Under the pieces are notes generated by a model. The model was not told the origin of the DNA. It saw only the letters and a program-made list of their open reading frames with translations, and did not search any database. Made by a program: the position numbers and the translations under genes. A stretch of 64,000 nucleotides of DNA from Pseudomonas sp. B6002 (GTDB lineage Bacteria; Pseudomonadota; Gammaproteobacteria; Pseudomonadales; Pseudomonadaceae): contig NZ_JACAOY010000027.1 of assembly GCF_013385985.1 (NCBI RefSeq), positions 102,110 through 166,109 on the forward strand. The letters are read 5' to 3'. Shown here piece by piece: positions 25,860 to 34,719 of the stretch; the first letter of the stretch is position 1, and each line of letters starts with the position of its first letter.

Positions 25860-28520
25860 ATGACCACGAATCACGCAGTAAGACCGGACAACGATCCGCA
25901 GGAAACCCGCGAATGGCTGGAGTCCATCGAATCGGTGCTGTCCACCGAAGGCCGCCCCCGCGCGCACTACCTGATTGATCAGTTGCTGGATTTCGACGTA
26001 GCGCGGCATGGCGACTTCCACGGGCGGGTGACCACACCCTACGTCAACACCCTCCCGCTCGAACGCCAGCTGCCCTACCCCGGTAACCTGTCCATCGAAC
26101 GCCGTACCAACGCGTTTATCCGCTGGAACGCCATGGCCATGGTGCTGCGCGCCGGCAAACACTCAGGCGTGGGTGGGCATATCGCGACCTACGCGTCAGC
26201 CGCCGTGCTGTACGACGTAGGTTTTGACCATTTCTTCCGTGGCCGCACTGACACGTTCGACGGCGACCTGGTGTACATCCAGGGCCACTCATCCCCAGGC
26301 ATTTACGGTCGCGCCTACCTCGAGGGCCGCATCAGCGAAGTCCAACTGGACAACTTCCGCCGCGAAGCCAGTGGCGATGGCTTGTCGTCCTACCCTCACC
26401 CTCGGCTGATGCCGGACTTCTGGCAATTCCCCACTGTGTCCATGGGCCTGGGGCCGATCACCGCGGCCTACCAGGCGCGCTTTATGCGCTACCTGGAACT
26501 GCGCGCACTCAAGCAGCACCAAGGGCGCAAGGTGTGGGCCTTCCTCGGTGATGGTGAAATGGACCAGCCGGAATCCCTGGCCGCCATCTCCCTGGCCGGG
26601 CGCGAGAAGCTCGACAACCTGATCTTCGTGGTCAACTGCAACCTGCAACGCCTGGACGGCCCCGTGCGCGGCAATGCCAAGGTGATCCAGGAGTTCGAAA
26701 GCCTGTACCGCGCCGCCGGCTGGAATGTGATCAAGGTGATCTGGGGCGGCGGTTGGGATGCGCTGCTGGAAAAGGACAAGAGCGGCCTGCTGCGCCAGCG
26801 CATGATGGAGTGCGTCGACGGCGATTATCAGAACTACAAATCGCAGAACGGCGCCTACGTACGCGAACATTTCTTCGGCAAGTACCCGGAGTTGCTGGCA
26901 CTGGTCGCCGATATGTCCGACGACGATATCTGGAAGCTCTCACGGGGCGGGCATGATCCGGACAAGGTCTACAACGCCTACGCGGCCGCCATGCGCCACA
27001 AAGGCCAGCCGACGGTGATCCTGGCGAAGACGGTCAAGGGCTTCGGCATGGGCGAAGCCGGCGAAGGCCAAAACATCAACCACCAGCTCAAGAAGATGGG
27101 CGCCGACGCCGTCAGGGCCTTTCGCGATCGCTTCGACCTGGACGTGGCGGACGACCAGCTCGACCAGATCCCCTACCTCAAGCCAGCGCCCGACAGCGAA
27201 GAGGCGCGCTACTTCGCGGCACGCCGCCAGGCGTTGGGCGGCTACGTACCGGCGCGTCACAGCGCGGTCGAGCCGTTGCAGATTCCCGAGCTGAGCGCTT
27301 TCGCCACCCAGCTCAAGGACACCGGCGAGCGCGCGATCTCCACCACCATGGCGTTTGTGCGCATCCTCGGCACCCTGCTCAAGGACCCGAACCTGGGCAA
27401 GCTGATCGTGCCCATCGTGCCGGACGAATCGCGCACCTTCGGCATGGAAAGCCTGTTCCGCCAGATCGGCATCCATTCTGCCGTCGGCCAGCTCTACACC
27501 CCACAAGACGCCGGGCAACTGAGCTACTACAAAGAGAGCAAAGACGGACAGATCATGCAGGAAGGCCTGAATGAGTCGGGTGCCATTTCTTCCTGGATTG
27601 CGGCCAGTACGTCCTACAGCAACCACGGCCTGATGACCGTGCCGTTCTACATTTTCTATTCGATGTTCGGCTTCCAACGAGTCGGCGACCTGGCCTGGGC
27701 GGCCGGCGATGCACGGGCCCGTGGCTTCCTGCTGGGCGCCACGGCCGGGCGTACCACGCTGATGGGCGAAGGCTTGCAGCATGACGACGGCCACAGCCAT
27801 ATCCTGTCGTCGGTGATTCCCTGCTGCGTGTCCTATGACCCGACCTTTGCCTACGAGCTGGCGGTGATCATTCGCGAAGGCATGCGGCGCATGTATGTCG
27901 AGCAGGAGGACATTTACTACTACATCACCCTGCTCAACGAGAACTACCCACACCCGGCCATGCCCGAAGGTGTCGAGGAAGGGATTCTCAAGGGTATGTA
28001 CCGGCTAACGGCCAGCGAACAGCCACAGGTGCAGTTGATGGGCAGCGGTTCGATTCTGCGGGAGGTGATCGCCGCCGCCGAATTGCTCGATAAGGATTTT
28101 GCCGTACGCAGCAACGTGTGGAGTGTGACCAGCCTCACCGAGTTACGCCGTGACGGGCACCAGGTGGAACGCTGGAACCTGCTGCATCCAGAAAGCGAGC
28201 CGCGCGTGAGTTATGTGGAGCAGTGCCTGGCCGACCAGGCTGGGCCGGTGGTGGTGGCGACTGACTACATGAAGTTGTTCGCCGACCAGATTCGCCCATT
28301 CGTCAGCGGCCGCCGGTTTGTGGCGCTGGGCACCGACGGTTTCGGGCAATCGGACACCCGGGAAACCTTGCGTGCGTTCTTTGAAGTGGACCGGCACTTC
28401 ATCGTGCTGGCGGCGCTGAAGGCCCTGGCGGATGACGGCGTGATCGGCCGCGAGAAGGTCGGTGAAGCCATCAGCCGCTACGGGATCGACGTCGACAAGG
28501 CCGACCCCGTAGCGGTCTGA
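25860..28520 (+). CDS. Homodimeric 2-oxo acid dehydrogenase E1 (AceE/MdeB-like), orphan
   Basis: An 886-residue ThDP enzyme of the same length and layout as E. coli AceE (887). The ThDP motif runs from GDGEMDQPESLAAISLAG to IFVVNCNLQRLDGPVRGN (about residues 230-275). GEGQNINHQLKKM, FGMESLFRQIGIHS, LQHDDGHSHI and ENYPHPAMPEG are conserved E1 blocks. No E2 (aceF) or E3 gene is adjacent, unlike the housekeeping aceEF operon, so this is a second E1. P. putida MdeB, an AceE homologue beside methionine gamma-lyase that handles 2-oxobutyrate, is the closest precedent I know. It is preceded by GGAG seven bases before ATG and by a MarR-type operator. Confidence 0.88.
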   Translation: MTTNHAVRPDNDPQETREWLESIESVLSTEGRPRAHYLIDQLLDFDVARHGDFHGRVTTPYVNTLPLERQLPYPGNLSIERRTNAFIRWNAMAMVLRAGKHSGVGGHIATYASAAVLYDVGFDHFFRGRTDTFDGDLVYIQGHSSPGIYGRAYLEGRISEVQLDNFRREASGDGLSSYPHPRLMPDFWQFPTVSMGLGPITAAYQARFMRYLELRALKQHQGRKVWAFLGDGEMDQPESLAAISLAGREKLDNLIFVVNCNLQRLDGPVRGNAKVIQEFESLYRAAGWNVIKVIWGGGWDALLEKDKSGLLRQRMMECVDGDYQNYKSQNGAYVREHFFGKYPELLALVADMSDDDIWKLSRGGHDPDKVYNAYAAAMRHKGQPTVILAKTVKGFGMGEAGEGQNINHQLKKMGADAVRAFRDRFDLDVADDQLDQIPYLKPAPDSEEARYFAARRQALGGYVPARHSAVEPLQIPELSAFATQLKDTGERAISTTMAFVRILGTLLKDPNLGKLIVPIVPDESRTFGMESLFRQIGIHSAVGQLYTPQDAGQLSYYKESKDGQIMQEGLNESGAISSWIAASTSYSNHGLMTVPFYIFYSMFGFQRVGDLAWAAGDARARGFLLGATAGRTTLMGEGLQHDDGHSHILSSVIPCCVSYDPTFAYELAVIIREGMRRMYVEQEDIYYYITLLNENYPHPAMPEGVEEGILKGMYRLTASEQPQVQLMGSGSILREVIAAAELLDKDFAVRSNVWSVTSLTELRRDGHQVERWNLLHPESEPRVSYVEQCLADQAGPVVVATDYMKLFADQIRPFVSGRRFVALGTDGFGQSDTRETLRAFFEVDRHFIVLAALKALADDGVIGREKVGEAISRYGIDVDKADPVAV

Positions 28521-28521
28521 G

Positions 28522-29310
28522 TTATTGCGCAGGCGTTGGCAGGGGCGGAATCGCTTCTGTCGGCGCCGGCAGGCTTGGGTTGGTCGGCGCGGGTGCCGGT
28601 GCAGGCTCTTCGTGGGGCACAACCGGTGCCGGCTCGGCAGGCGGTACCACCGGCTCGGACGCGGCCGGCGCGGCCGGTTCTTCCTTCGGCGCCTCGACCT
28701 TCTCGGCAACCGGGGCAGCCTTGGGCTCTGGTACACCCAAGTCAGCCTTGGGCTTCTCGGGAATATGTTCGGCCTGCTTCACTTCCTGCGGCAGGAACAC
28801 ATCCACCAGGGCGAAGTAACGCTCGTAGAACTTCGGCGCGGAGACGGTCTCGCTCGCCACTTTCACCATGGAGTCATCGGTGGAGCCGATCGGCATCGAC
28901 ACCGACCCCAACACACCGACGCCCAGGCTCGCGGAGTTGTTGACCTTCTTCAGGGCATAGCGGTCCTGCAAGGCGTTGGCAAACATCGTCGAGTGATTGT
29001 TGCCCTTGCCATCATTGGCGCACACCACGTTGAAGCTGATCTGCATGTGGGTTTCGCCGGTTTGCTGGAAGCTCTTGTTACCCACCACCAACTTCGGATC
29101 GCTGCTGGTGATGATGTAACCCTGGCTCAACAACGCACGCCGCGCCGCCTCACAGGCAGCCGCATCGCTGACCGGGTAATCACGGGAGAACGTGCCGGAG
29201 TCGTCGAAATTCTCATGTTCATAAATAGCGGTCTTGGGTGACGAGCAGCCCGCGGCGCCCGCCAGCACCAGCGCCAACCCGAGGTTACGCAAGTGAAATG
29301 ATGTCGACAT
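28522..29310 (-). CDS. DUF2242-type lipoprotein with proline-rich tail
   Basis: A 262-residue lipoprotein: signal peptide with lipobox LAGAAGC (Cys at residue 22). Residues ~25-175 form the conserved domain (ENFDDSGTFSRDYPVSDAAA, SQGYIITSSDPKLVVGNKSF). The remaining ~85 residues are a Pro/Ala/Glu-rich linker-like tail, which could span the periplasm. No function is known to me. It converges on the E1 gene with one base between stop codons. Confidence 0.75.
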   Translation of the reverse strand: MSTSFHLRNLGLALVLAGAAGCSSPKTAIYEHENFDDSGTFSRDYPVSDAAACEAARRALLSQGYIITSSDPKLVVGNKSFQQTGETHMQISFNVVCANDGKGNNHSTMFANALQDRYALKKVNNSASLGVGVLGSVSMPIGSTDDSMVKVASETVSAPKFYERYFALVDVFLPQEVKQAEHIPEKPKADLGVPEPKAAPVAEKVEAPKEEPAAPAASEPVVPPAEPAPVVPHEEPAPAPAPTNPSLPAPTEAIPPLPTPAQ

Positions 29311-29399
29311 CGAAAATCCTGAGAAAAACAGTCCGGGCGGTATTGTGCAACAGAACGAGGCCTTGGCGCGCGGATTCCTGTCGGTAAAACGTCACAGAC

Positions 29400-30299
29400 C
29401 TACGCACCGGTGCCTGCAGGAAAAAGCCCTGCGCACATATGATCAATAAACACGCGCAGTTTGACCGAGGCATGACGGCTGGAGGGCCAGAGCATCCAGA
29501 AACTGCCGCGATGCTCCAGGTAATCGTCCAGTACCCGCTGCAAGCGCCCGTCGGCCACGGCCTGCTTGACCATGTAGTCCGGCAGGCAGGCGATGCCCAA
29601 GCCTTCGTGTACGACATGGTTGAGTGACTCGATGGTGGTGCTGACCAACGGCGTGCGCAACACCGGTTCGGCGGCGCCGGGGTCGAGCCGCAAGGGCCAG
29701 GGCTCCAGTTTGCCCGTCGCGCAGAACTTGTGGCGCAAGCAGGCATGGCGGTTCAAATCCTGGGGCTGCTGCGGCGTGCCGTACTCGCGAAAGTAGGCCG
29801 GGGTACCCACCAGCACCAGTTGGTAATGCCCCAGATGACGGGCCATCAGTCGGGAGTCTTCGGGCTTGCCGGTGCGAATCACCGCGTCGAACCCTTCCTC
29901 GATCACGTCCACCATGCGGTCAGAGAAATCCACATCCAGTTCGATCTCCGGATAGGCGCGCATGAAGTCACTGAGTACCGGCATCAACAGGCCGCGCACT
30001 TGCGGCACGCTGATGCGCAATTTGCCACGGGGCGTGGCGCTGGCCTCGGTGAGCTCGCGCTCGGCAGCCTCGACTTCAGCCAGGATACGCCGCGAGCGCT
30101 CCAGAAACAGCGCACCTTCCCCGGTCAGGGTGATGCTGCGCGTACTGCGGTGAAATAAATGCACGCCCAGGCGCTCTTCCATACGCGCGATGGTTTTGCC
30201 GATGGCCGAGGATGACACGCCCAGCACACGCCCGGCGACGGTAAAACTGCGAGTCTCGGCCACCTGCACGAAGACCGAAAGGCTGCCCAGACTGTCCAT
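29400..30299 (-). CDS. LysR family transcriptional regulator
   Basis: A 299-residue LysR regulator starting at MDSLGSLSVFVQVAETRSFT (ATG 30299). The helix-turn-helix is at residues ~18-37 (VAGRVLGVSSSAIGKTIARM), followed by the usual effector domain. It belongs to the CrgA/YafC-like subgroup by its RGKLRISVPQVRG junction. It is divergent from the MFS transporter and probably controls it; overlapping inverted repeats lie between the two genes. Confidence 0.88.
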   Translation of the reverse strand: MDSLGSLSVFVQVAETRSFTVAGRVLGVSSSAIGKTIARMEERLGVHLFHRSTRSITLTGEGALFLERSRRILAEVEAAERELTEASATPRGKLRISVPQVRGLLMPVLSDFMRAYPEIELDVDFSDRMVDVIEEGFDAVIRTGKPEDSRLMARHLGHYQLVLVGTPAYFREYGTPQQPQDLNRHACLRHKFCATGKLEPWPLRLDPGAAEPVLRTPLVSTTIESLNHVVHEGLGIACLPDYMVKQAVADGRLQRVLDDYLEHRGSFWMLWPSSRHASVKLRVFIDHMCAGLFPAGTGA

Positions 30300-30319
30300 G
30301 ACAGGTTCCTTGATGATTG

Positions 30320-30346
30320 CGGACACTAGCGTCCGATAAGTTCGGA
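30320..30346. promoter_or_regulatory. Overlapping inverted repeats between LysR and MFS genes
   Basis: CGGAC-N6-GTCCG (30320-30335) overlaps TCCGA-N5-TCGGA (30332-30346). They share the half-site TCCG and lie just upstream of the LysR start, as expected for LysR-type binding sites. Confidence 0.5.
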
Positions 30347-30417
30347 ACCTTAGCCTGTTTTTCCGCTGACCACAGCCCCCTACTCTGCCGCCTTGCCTTT
30401 TGCATGGATCGAGCGCG

Positions 30418-31590
30418 ATGACCTCACTGACCGAATCTCCCGTGACCACCCAGCGGGACACATTGCCATTGGGTGGCCTGCTCGCTTTGGCAAGCGCCGG
30501 GTTTATCACCATCCTCACCGAAGCCATGCCTGCAGGGCTGCTGCCGCAGATGGGCGAAGGCCTCGGCGTGTCACCCGCGCTCGTCGGCCAACTGGTCACG
30601 CTGTATGCCCTTGGATCACTGCTGGCGGCCATCCCGTTGACACTGCTGACCCGAAGCTGGCGACGCCGGCCATTACTGCTCGTGGCAATCGGTGGCTTTG
30701 CACTGGTCAACAGCGTAACGGCCCTTTCCAGTCACTATGGGCTGACCCTGGTCGCACGCTTTTTTGCAGGTGTATTTGCCGGTCTGCTCTGGGCCCTGCT
30801 CGCCGGGTATGCCAGCCGAATGGTGGCGCCTCACCTGCAAGGCCGCGCAATCGCGGTGGCAATGCTCGGCGCCCCCTTGGCGCTGTCGCTGGGGGTGCCC
30901 GCCGGCACTTTCCTCGGTGCGGCCGTAGGTTGGCGCTTGAGTTTTGCAATCATGACCGGGCTCACGCTGGTGTTGCTGATCTGGGCGCGCCTGCAACTTC
31001 CGGACTTCGCTGGCGAGCAGGCGGGTAAACGCCTGGGGCTGCATCAGGTAGTGGCCTTGCCGGGTATTCGTCCGGTGTTGTGGGTGACCTTTACCTACGT
31101 GCTGGCCCACAACATTCTCTACACCTACATCGCCCCGCTGCTGGTGCCTGCGGGCATTGCCGCCGATGTCGACCGGGTGCTGCTGGTGTTCGGCCTCGCC
31201 GCGCTGTTGAGCATCTGGCTGGCCGGTGTGTTGATTGATCGATGGTTGCGCACATTGCTGCTGATCAGTTGCGCACTGTTTGGGCTGATTGCCTGGGTGC
31301 TGGCATTCTGGATCATGCAGCCGGTGGTCATCTACCTCGCCGTGGCCTTGTGGGGTCTGGCGTTCGGCGGGCTGCCGGCTTTGCTGCAAACAGCGCTGGC
31401 CAAGTCGGCCGGCGAGTCGGCGGATGCCGCGCAATCGATGCTGGTGACCGTGTGGAACCTGGGCATTGCAGGTGGCGGCTTAGCGGGTGGCGTGTTGCTC
31501 CAAGGCTGGGGCGTCGGGGCGTTTGCCTGGGCAGTGGTGCTGCTGATGCTACTGGCCTTTGCCGGCGCGCTAAAGACTGCGCCCCAGTAA
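30418..31590 (+). CDS. MFS transporter, drug-efflux (AraJ/YdhP-like) type
   Basis: A 390-residue, twelve-helix major facilitator. The DHA1-type loop 2-3 motif appears as PLTLLTRSWRRRPLLL, and the antiporter-like motif C region as GAPLALSLGVPAGTFLGAAVGWR. The acidic residue in TEAMPAGLLP of helix 1 is typical of this branch, which exports small amphiphilic compounds or sugars. ATG 30418 is used; a TTG 18 bases upstream is possible. The end overlaps the convergent GNAT gene by 21 bases. The substrate is unknown. Confidence 0.85.
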   Translation: MTSLTESPVTTQRDTLPLGGLLALASAGFITILTEAMPAGLLPQMGEGLGVSPALVGQLVTLYALGSLLAAIPLTLLTRSWRRRPLLLVAIGGFALVNSVTALSSHYGLTLVARFFAGVFAGLLWALLAGYASRMVAPHLQGRAIAVAMLGAPLALSLGVPAGTFLGAAVGWRLSFAIMTGLTLVLLIWARLQLPDFAGEQAGKRLGLHQVVALPGIRPVLWVTFTYVLAHNILYTYIAPLLVPAGIAADVDRVLLVFGLAALLSIWLAGVLIDRWLRTLLLISCALFGLIAWVLAFWIMQPVVIYLAVALWGLAFGGLPALLQTALAKSAGESADAAQSMLVTVWNLGIAGGGLAGGVLLQGWGVGAFAWAVVLLMLLAFAGALKTAPQ

Positions 31591-32094
31591 CTGGCCCGGC
31601 CACCCTTCCACGTCGAACGTTGAAAGCCGCTCATAGCCGCAGGATTCATAGAAGCGCACCAGATCGCCGCTCCCGCCGCCGTAGCAATCCACCCGCAAAC
31701 GCTTCACGCCGGATGCGCGGGCGCGCTCATCGGCAAAGCCCATCAGTTGCCGACCGACGCCGCGCGCACGCTCATCGCGCGCGGCGATCAGCAAGCGCAC
31801 ATACAGCTCCGGCTCGGTTGCCGGTGGCGCATAAGGCATGGGCTCACCCAACACCAGTGCGGCAAGGATGCGGCCGTCGGGGGCTTCGACGACCCACGCA
31901 TCCGGCATCGCACAGGCTTGCATGACTTGCTCGACGCGCCGAGGCGAAGCCGACCAGGGCTCAGTCCCCCATTGGGCGTCATTGCCCATGCCGACGAACC
32001 AGGTGATCACCCCATCAAACACCTGCAACACGGCGGGAACATCCGCCACCCTGGCGCGACGGATCAGCCCACCTTCTCTTCCTTGATCAAACAC
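31570..32094 (-). CDS. GNAT family N-acetyltransferase
   Basis: A 174-residue acetyltransferase. The acetyl-CoA-binding motif A appears as ARGVGRQLMGFADERA, and motif B as VRFYESCGYERLSTF. No partner suggests the substrate. The 3' end overlaps the MFS gene on the opposite strand. Confidence 0.8.
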   Translation of the reverse strand: MFDQGREGGLIRRARVADVPAVLQVFDGVITWFVGMGNDAQWGTEPWSASPRRVEQVMQACAMPDAWVVEAPDGRILAALVLGEPMPYAPPATEPELYVRLLIAARDERARGVGRQLMGFADERARASGVKRLRVDCYGGGSGDLVRFYESCGYERLSTFDVEGWPGQLLGRSL

Positions 32095-32143
32095 GCTTGA
32101 GACTCCTGGTTCGGCAATAGCGAATAGCCAGTCTAGCGCACAT

Positions 32144-32180
32144 AAAAAAGCCCCCGGTCTTTTCAGGCCGGGGGCTTTTT
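32144..32180 (-). terminator. Terminator of ppiD
   Basis: GCCCCCGG (32150-32157) pairs with CCGGGGGC (32168-32175), flanked by six A on the left (the minus-strand T run) and five T on the right. It can stop transcription in both directions and lies 14 bases beyond the ppiD stop. Confidence 0.9.
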
Positions 32181-32193
32181 GTTCAGGCGAGCA

Positions 32194-34068
32194 TCAGAAC
32201 TTCTTGATGTCAGCCTTGGCTTCCAACTGCTTGCGGTACGCCGCGAAGTCTTGCTGGCCAATACGGGAGGCGAGGAAGCGGCGGTATTGCGCTTTCTCTT
32301 CGTCCGTAGGAGCAGCCGCTTCGTTGACGCCGTTCAAGCGCACGATCACCAGGCTACCGTCAGCCAGGGTCACGGTGGTGAAGGTCGGCTTGTCCTTGGC
32401 CGCAGGCTTGGGCATGCGGAACAGGGCTTGCAGCACGGCCGGGTCAATCGCTTCCTGGTTGCGGGTAGCCGCTTCGGTCACCTTCCAGGCCTGGCCGTCG
32501 ATCGGCTGGTTCAGCGGGGTCTTGCCATCACGCAGGCTGGTGATCAACTCGTCAGCATGGGCCTTGGCCGCCGCGCTGGCGCGCTCCTTGGTCATCTGGG
32601 TGCGGATCGCCGCAGAGACGCTTTCCAGCGGCAGTTGTGCTGGCTTCAAGTGCTCTTTGGCACGCAGCACGATGATGGTTTCCGGGTCCAGCTCGATAGC
32701 CGAACTGTTGGCACCCTCATCCAGCACTTCCGGGCTGAACGCTGCGGTCACCACGGCACGGTTGGCCGCAACACCTTCGCCACCTTCACGGCCAAAGGGC
32801 GCGGAGGTGTGCACAGTCAGTTTCAGGTCAGAAGCCGGCTGCGCCAGGTCGGAGGCTTCGAATGCCGCATCTTCCAATTGCTTGGTCGCTTCGACATAAC
32901 GCTGTTCAACCTGCTGGGTCTTGAGCTCGCGGGTCAGCTTGTCTTTCAGGCTGGCGAACGTTGGCACTTGCGGTGCCTCAACGCCGAGCAACTTGATCAG
33001 GTGCCAACCGAAGGAGGTGCGCACCGGTGCCGACACCTGGTCCTTGTTCAAGGCGTACAGGGCGGTTTCGAAGTCCGGGTCGTAGACGCCAGGGCCGGCG
33101 AAACCGAGGTCACCGCCATTGTTGGCCGAACCCGGGTCCTGGGAGAACTCCTTGGCCAGGGCTTCGAACTTCTCACCCTTGGCCAGGCGCGCCTGGATCT
33201 CTTCGATCTTGGCCTTGGCTTGCGCCTCGGTGACCTTGTCGTTGACTTCAATCAGGATGTGCGCGGCACGACGCTGTTCAGCGAGGTTGGCGGTTTCTTT
33301 CTGATAAGCCGCTTGCAGTTCATCGTCCTTGACGGTGACCTGGTCGAAGAAGGAAGACTTCTTCAGCTCCAGATAGTCGATGACCACCTGGTCCGGGGTC
33401 ATGAACTCTTTGGCGTGCTGGTCGTAGTAAGCCTTGACCTCATCGTCGGTGAGTTTCACCGCAGCAGGGTTGGCCTTGAGATTGACGGTGGCGAAATCGC
33501 GGGTCTGTTTTTCCAGACGGGCGAAGGCAAGCACTTCGGCGTCAGTCACAAAGCCACTGCCGGCGATGCCTGCGCGAACCTGACCGATCAGCATTTCCTG
33601 GGTCATCATCTGACGGAACTGCATACGGCTGTAGCCCAGCTGACGGATCACCTGGTCAAAGCGTTCGGCGTTGAACTTGCCGTCCACCTGGAATTCCGGA
33701 GTTTGCAGGATCACTTGGTCCAGTGCCGCTTCAGAGAAGCCGAACTTGGAATCCGCAGCGCCTTGCAGCAACAGCTTGCGATCGATCAGGCCCTTGAGGG
33801 CCGCGTCGCGCAGCAGCTTTTCGTCCAGCAGGGAAGCATCGAAATCCTTGCCCAGCTGTTGCATCAGCTGACGGCGTTGCATATCGACGGCACTGCTGAG
33901 TTCGGTCTGGGTGATTTCTTCACCGTTGACCTTGGCAACGTCCTGCTTGTTGTTGGTCGAAGCCTGGAAAATGGCCTCGATACCGGTGAACGCCATCAAC
34001 GCGACGATGATCCCGATAATGGTCTTGGCAATCCAGCCTTGTGAATTGTCCCTGATATTCTGCAGCAT
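32194..34068 (-). CDS. ppiD: Peptidyl-prolyl cis-trans isomerase D (SurA/PpiD family)
   Basis: A 624-residue membrane-anchored periplasmic folding factor attached to the Sec translocon. N-terminal transmembrane helix at residues ~13-33 (WIAKTIIGIIVALMAFTGIEA), SurA-N-like domain (FQVDGKFNAERFDQVIRQLG), then one parvulin domain around residues 255-360 (RAAHILIEV, FEALAKEFSQDPGSANNGGD, TSFGWHLIKL). The length matches the family (~620). Start ATG follows GGGGGA. It is the last gene of the conserved lon-hupB-ppiD block. Confidence 0.95.
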   Translation of the reverse strand: MLQNIRDNSQGWIAKTIIGIIVALMAFTGIEAIFQASTNNKQDVAKVNGEEITQTELSSAVDMQRRQLMQQLGKDFDASLLDEKLLRDAALKGLIDRKLLLQGAADSKFGFSEAALDQVILQTPEFQVDGKFNAERFDQVIRQLGYSRMQFRQMMTQEMLIGQVRAGIAGSGFVTDAEVLAFARLEKQTRDFATVNLKANPAAVKLTDDEVKAYYDQHAKEFMTPDQVVIDYLELKKSSFFDQVTVKDDELQAAYQKETANLAEQRRAAHILIEVNDKVTEAQAKAKIEEIQARLAKGEKFEALAKEFSQDPGSANNGGDLGFAGPGVYDPDFETALYALNKDQVSAPVRTSFGWHLIKLLGVEAPQVPTFASLKDKLTRELKTQQVEQRYVEATKQLEDAAFEASDLAQPASDLKLTVHTSAPFGREGGEGVAANRAVVTAAFSPEVLDEGANSSAIELDPETIIVLRAKEHLKPAQLPLESVSAAIRTQMTKERASAAAKAHADELITSLRDGKTPLNQPIDGQAWKVTEAATRNQEAIDPAVLQALFRMPKPAAKDKPTFTTVTLADGSLVIVRLNGVNEAAAPTDEEKAQYRRFLASRIGQQDFAAYRKQLEAKADIKKF

Positions 34069-34133
34069 GCGTCCCCCAGAAACGGTTGAACTTCAAAATT
34101 GGGCAACCGTGGAGCGTGGGTAGAGTCCGGATA

Positions 34134-34160
34134 GAAGAAAGGCGCATCCGAGGATGCGCC
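34134..34160 (-). terminator. Terminator after the tRNA-like RNA
   Basis: A perfect 9-bp stem GGCGCATCC/GGATGCGCC (34141-34160) with a two-base loop is followed on the minus strand by TTTCTT. It separates the tRNA-like sequence from ppiD. Confidence 0.75.
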
Positions 34161-34170
34161 TTCTCGTAAC

Positions 34171-34248
34171 TGGCGGAGCGGACGGGGGTTTGAACCCACA
34201 CCCCCGGCGTGGCGACCCGATGGATACTTGGGTCAGCTGCCGCTCCGC
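34171..34248 (-). ncRNA. tRNA-like structured RNA candidate
   Basis: Read on the minus strand, GCGGAGCGG (34248-34240) pairs perfectly with CCGCTCCGC ahead of a terminal CA; taken as GGAGCGG/CCGCTCC plus G-CCA it is exactly 76 bases, a normal tRNA length. The 3' part contains GGGTTCAAACCCCC like a T arm. However, the T stem has at least two mismatches in a canonical fold, there is no normal D arm or seven-base anticodon loop, and the alternative fold is a 9-bp stem with two hairpins (GACCC/GGGTC and CGGGGG/CCCCCG). It lies between hupB and ppiD and is followed by a terminator. It may be a tRNA relic or a tRNA-mimicking sRNA. Confidence 0.5.
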
Positions 34249-34298
34249 TGCCAGGCCGGACGTTCGTCCAACCCGGGTAGGTAAGGCTTGAGCGAAGC

Positions 34299-34571
34299 TT
34301 AGTTAACGGCTTCTTTCAGGGCTTTACCGGCTTTGAAACCTGGTTTCTTGGCAGCAGCGATTTGCAGTGCTTTGCCAGTCTGTGGGTTACGGCCAGTGCG
34401 AGCTGGGCGGTCAGTCACAGAGAAAGTACCGAAGCCTACCAGTACCACGGAGTCGCCGGCCTTCAGAGCGCCAGTGACGGATTCGATTACTGCATCCAGC
34501 GCACGGCCAGCAGCAGCTTTCGGGATATCAGCGGATGCAGCGATAGCATCAATCAGTTCCGACTTGTTCAC
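34299..34571 (-). CDS. hupB: DNA-binding protein HU-beta
   Basis: A 90-residue histone-like protein that bends and compacts DNA as a homo- or heterodimer. The start is GTG 34571, preceded by AAGGGGA; the open frame extends upstream to an ATG but the HU fold begins here ([20 protein letters not shown]). The DNA-binding arm [20 protein letters not shown] is intact. It lies between lon and ppiD as in other pseudomonads. Confidence 0.96.
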   Translation of the reverse strand: MNKSELIDAIAASADIPKAAAGRALDAVIESVTGALKAGDSVVLVGFGTFSVTDRPARTGRNPQTGKALQIAAAKKPGFKAGKALKEAVN

Positions 34572-34658
34572 TCTAAGTCCCCTTATATATCTATTGAGTA
34601 TGATTCTAAGTTTTTTGGTGAAAGCAAAAACCAGTGCTGAATGGCCTACAGACACTTA

Positions 34659-34684
34659 AGAGCCGCTTTATAACAAGGGCTCTA
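34659..34684 (-). terminator. Weak hairpin downstream of lon
   Basis: AGAGCC and GGCTCT form a 6-bp stem around about 13 bases between lon and hupB. The T run is poor, so read-through into hupB is likely. Further towards hupB, TTGCTT and TCATAC could be its promoter. Confidence 0.4.
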
Positions 34685-34719
34685 AAAAGCTGTCAAGGAA
34701 GCCACCAGGCTTAATCGCA

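Noticed and set aside
32179-34044. 621-codon plus-strand frame opposite ppiD
   Set aside because: Same explanation; ppiD has all expected domains on the minus strand.
34171-34246. An ordinary functional tRNA between hupB and ppiD
   Set aside because: The D arm and anticodon arm do not form and the T stem has mismatches, so I list it only as a tRNA-like RNA.
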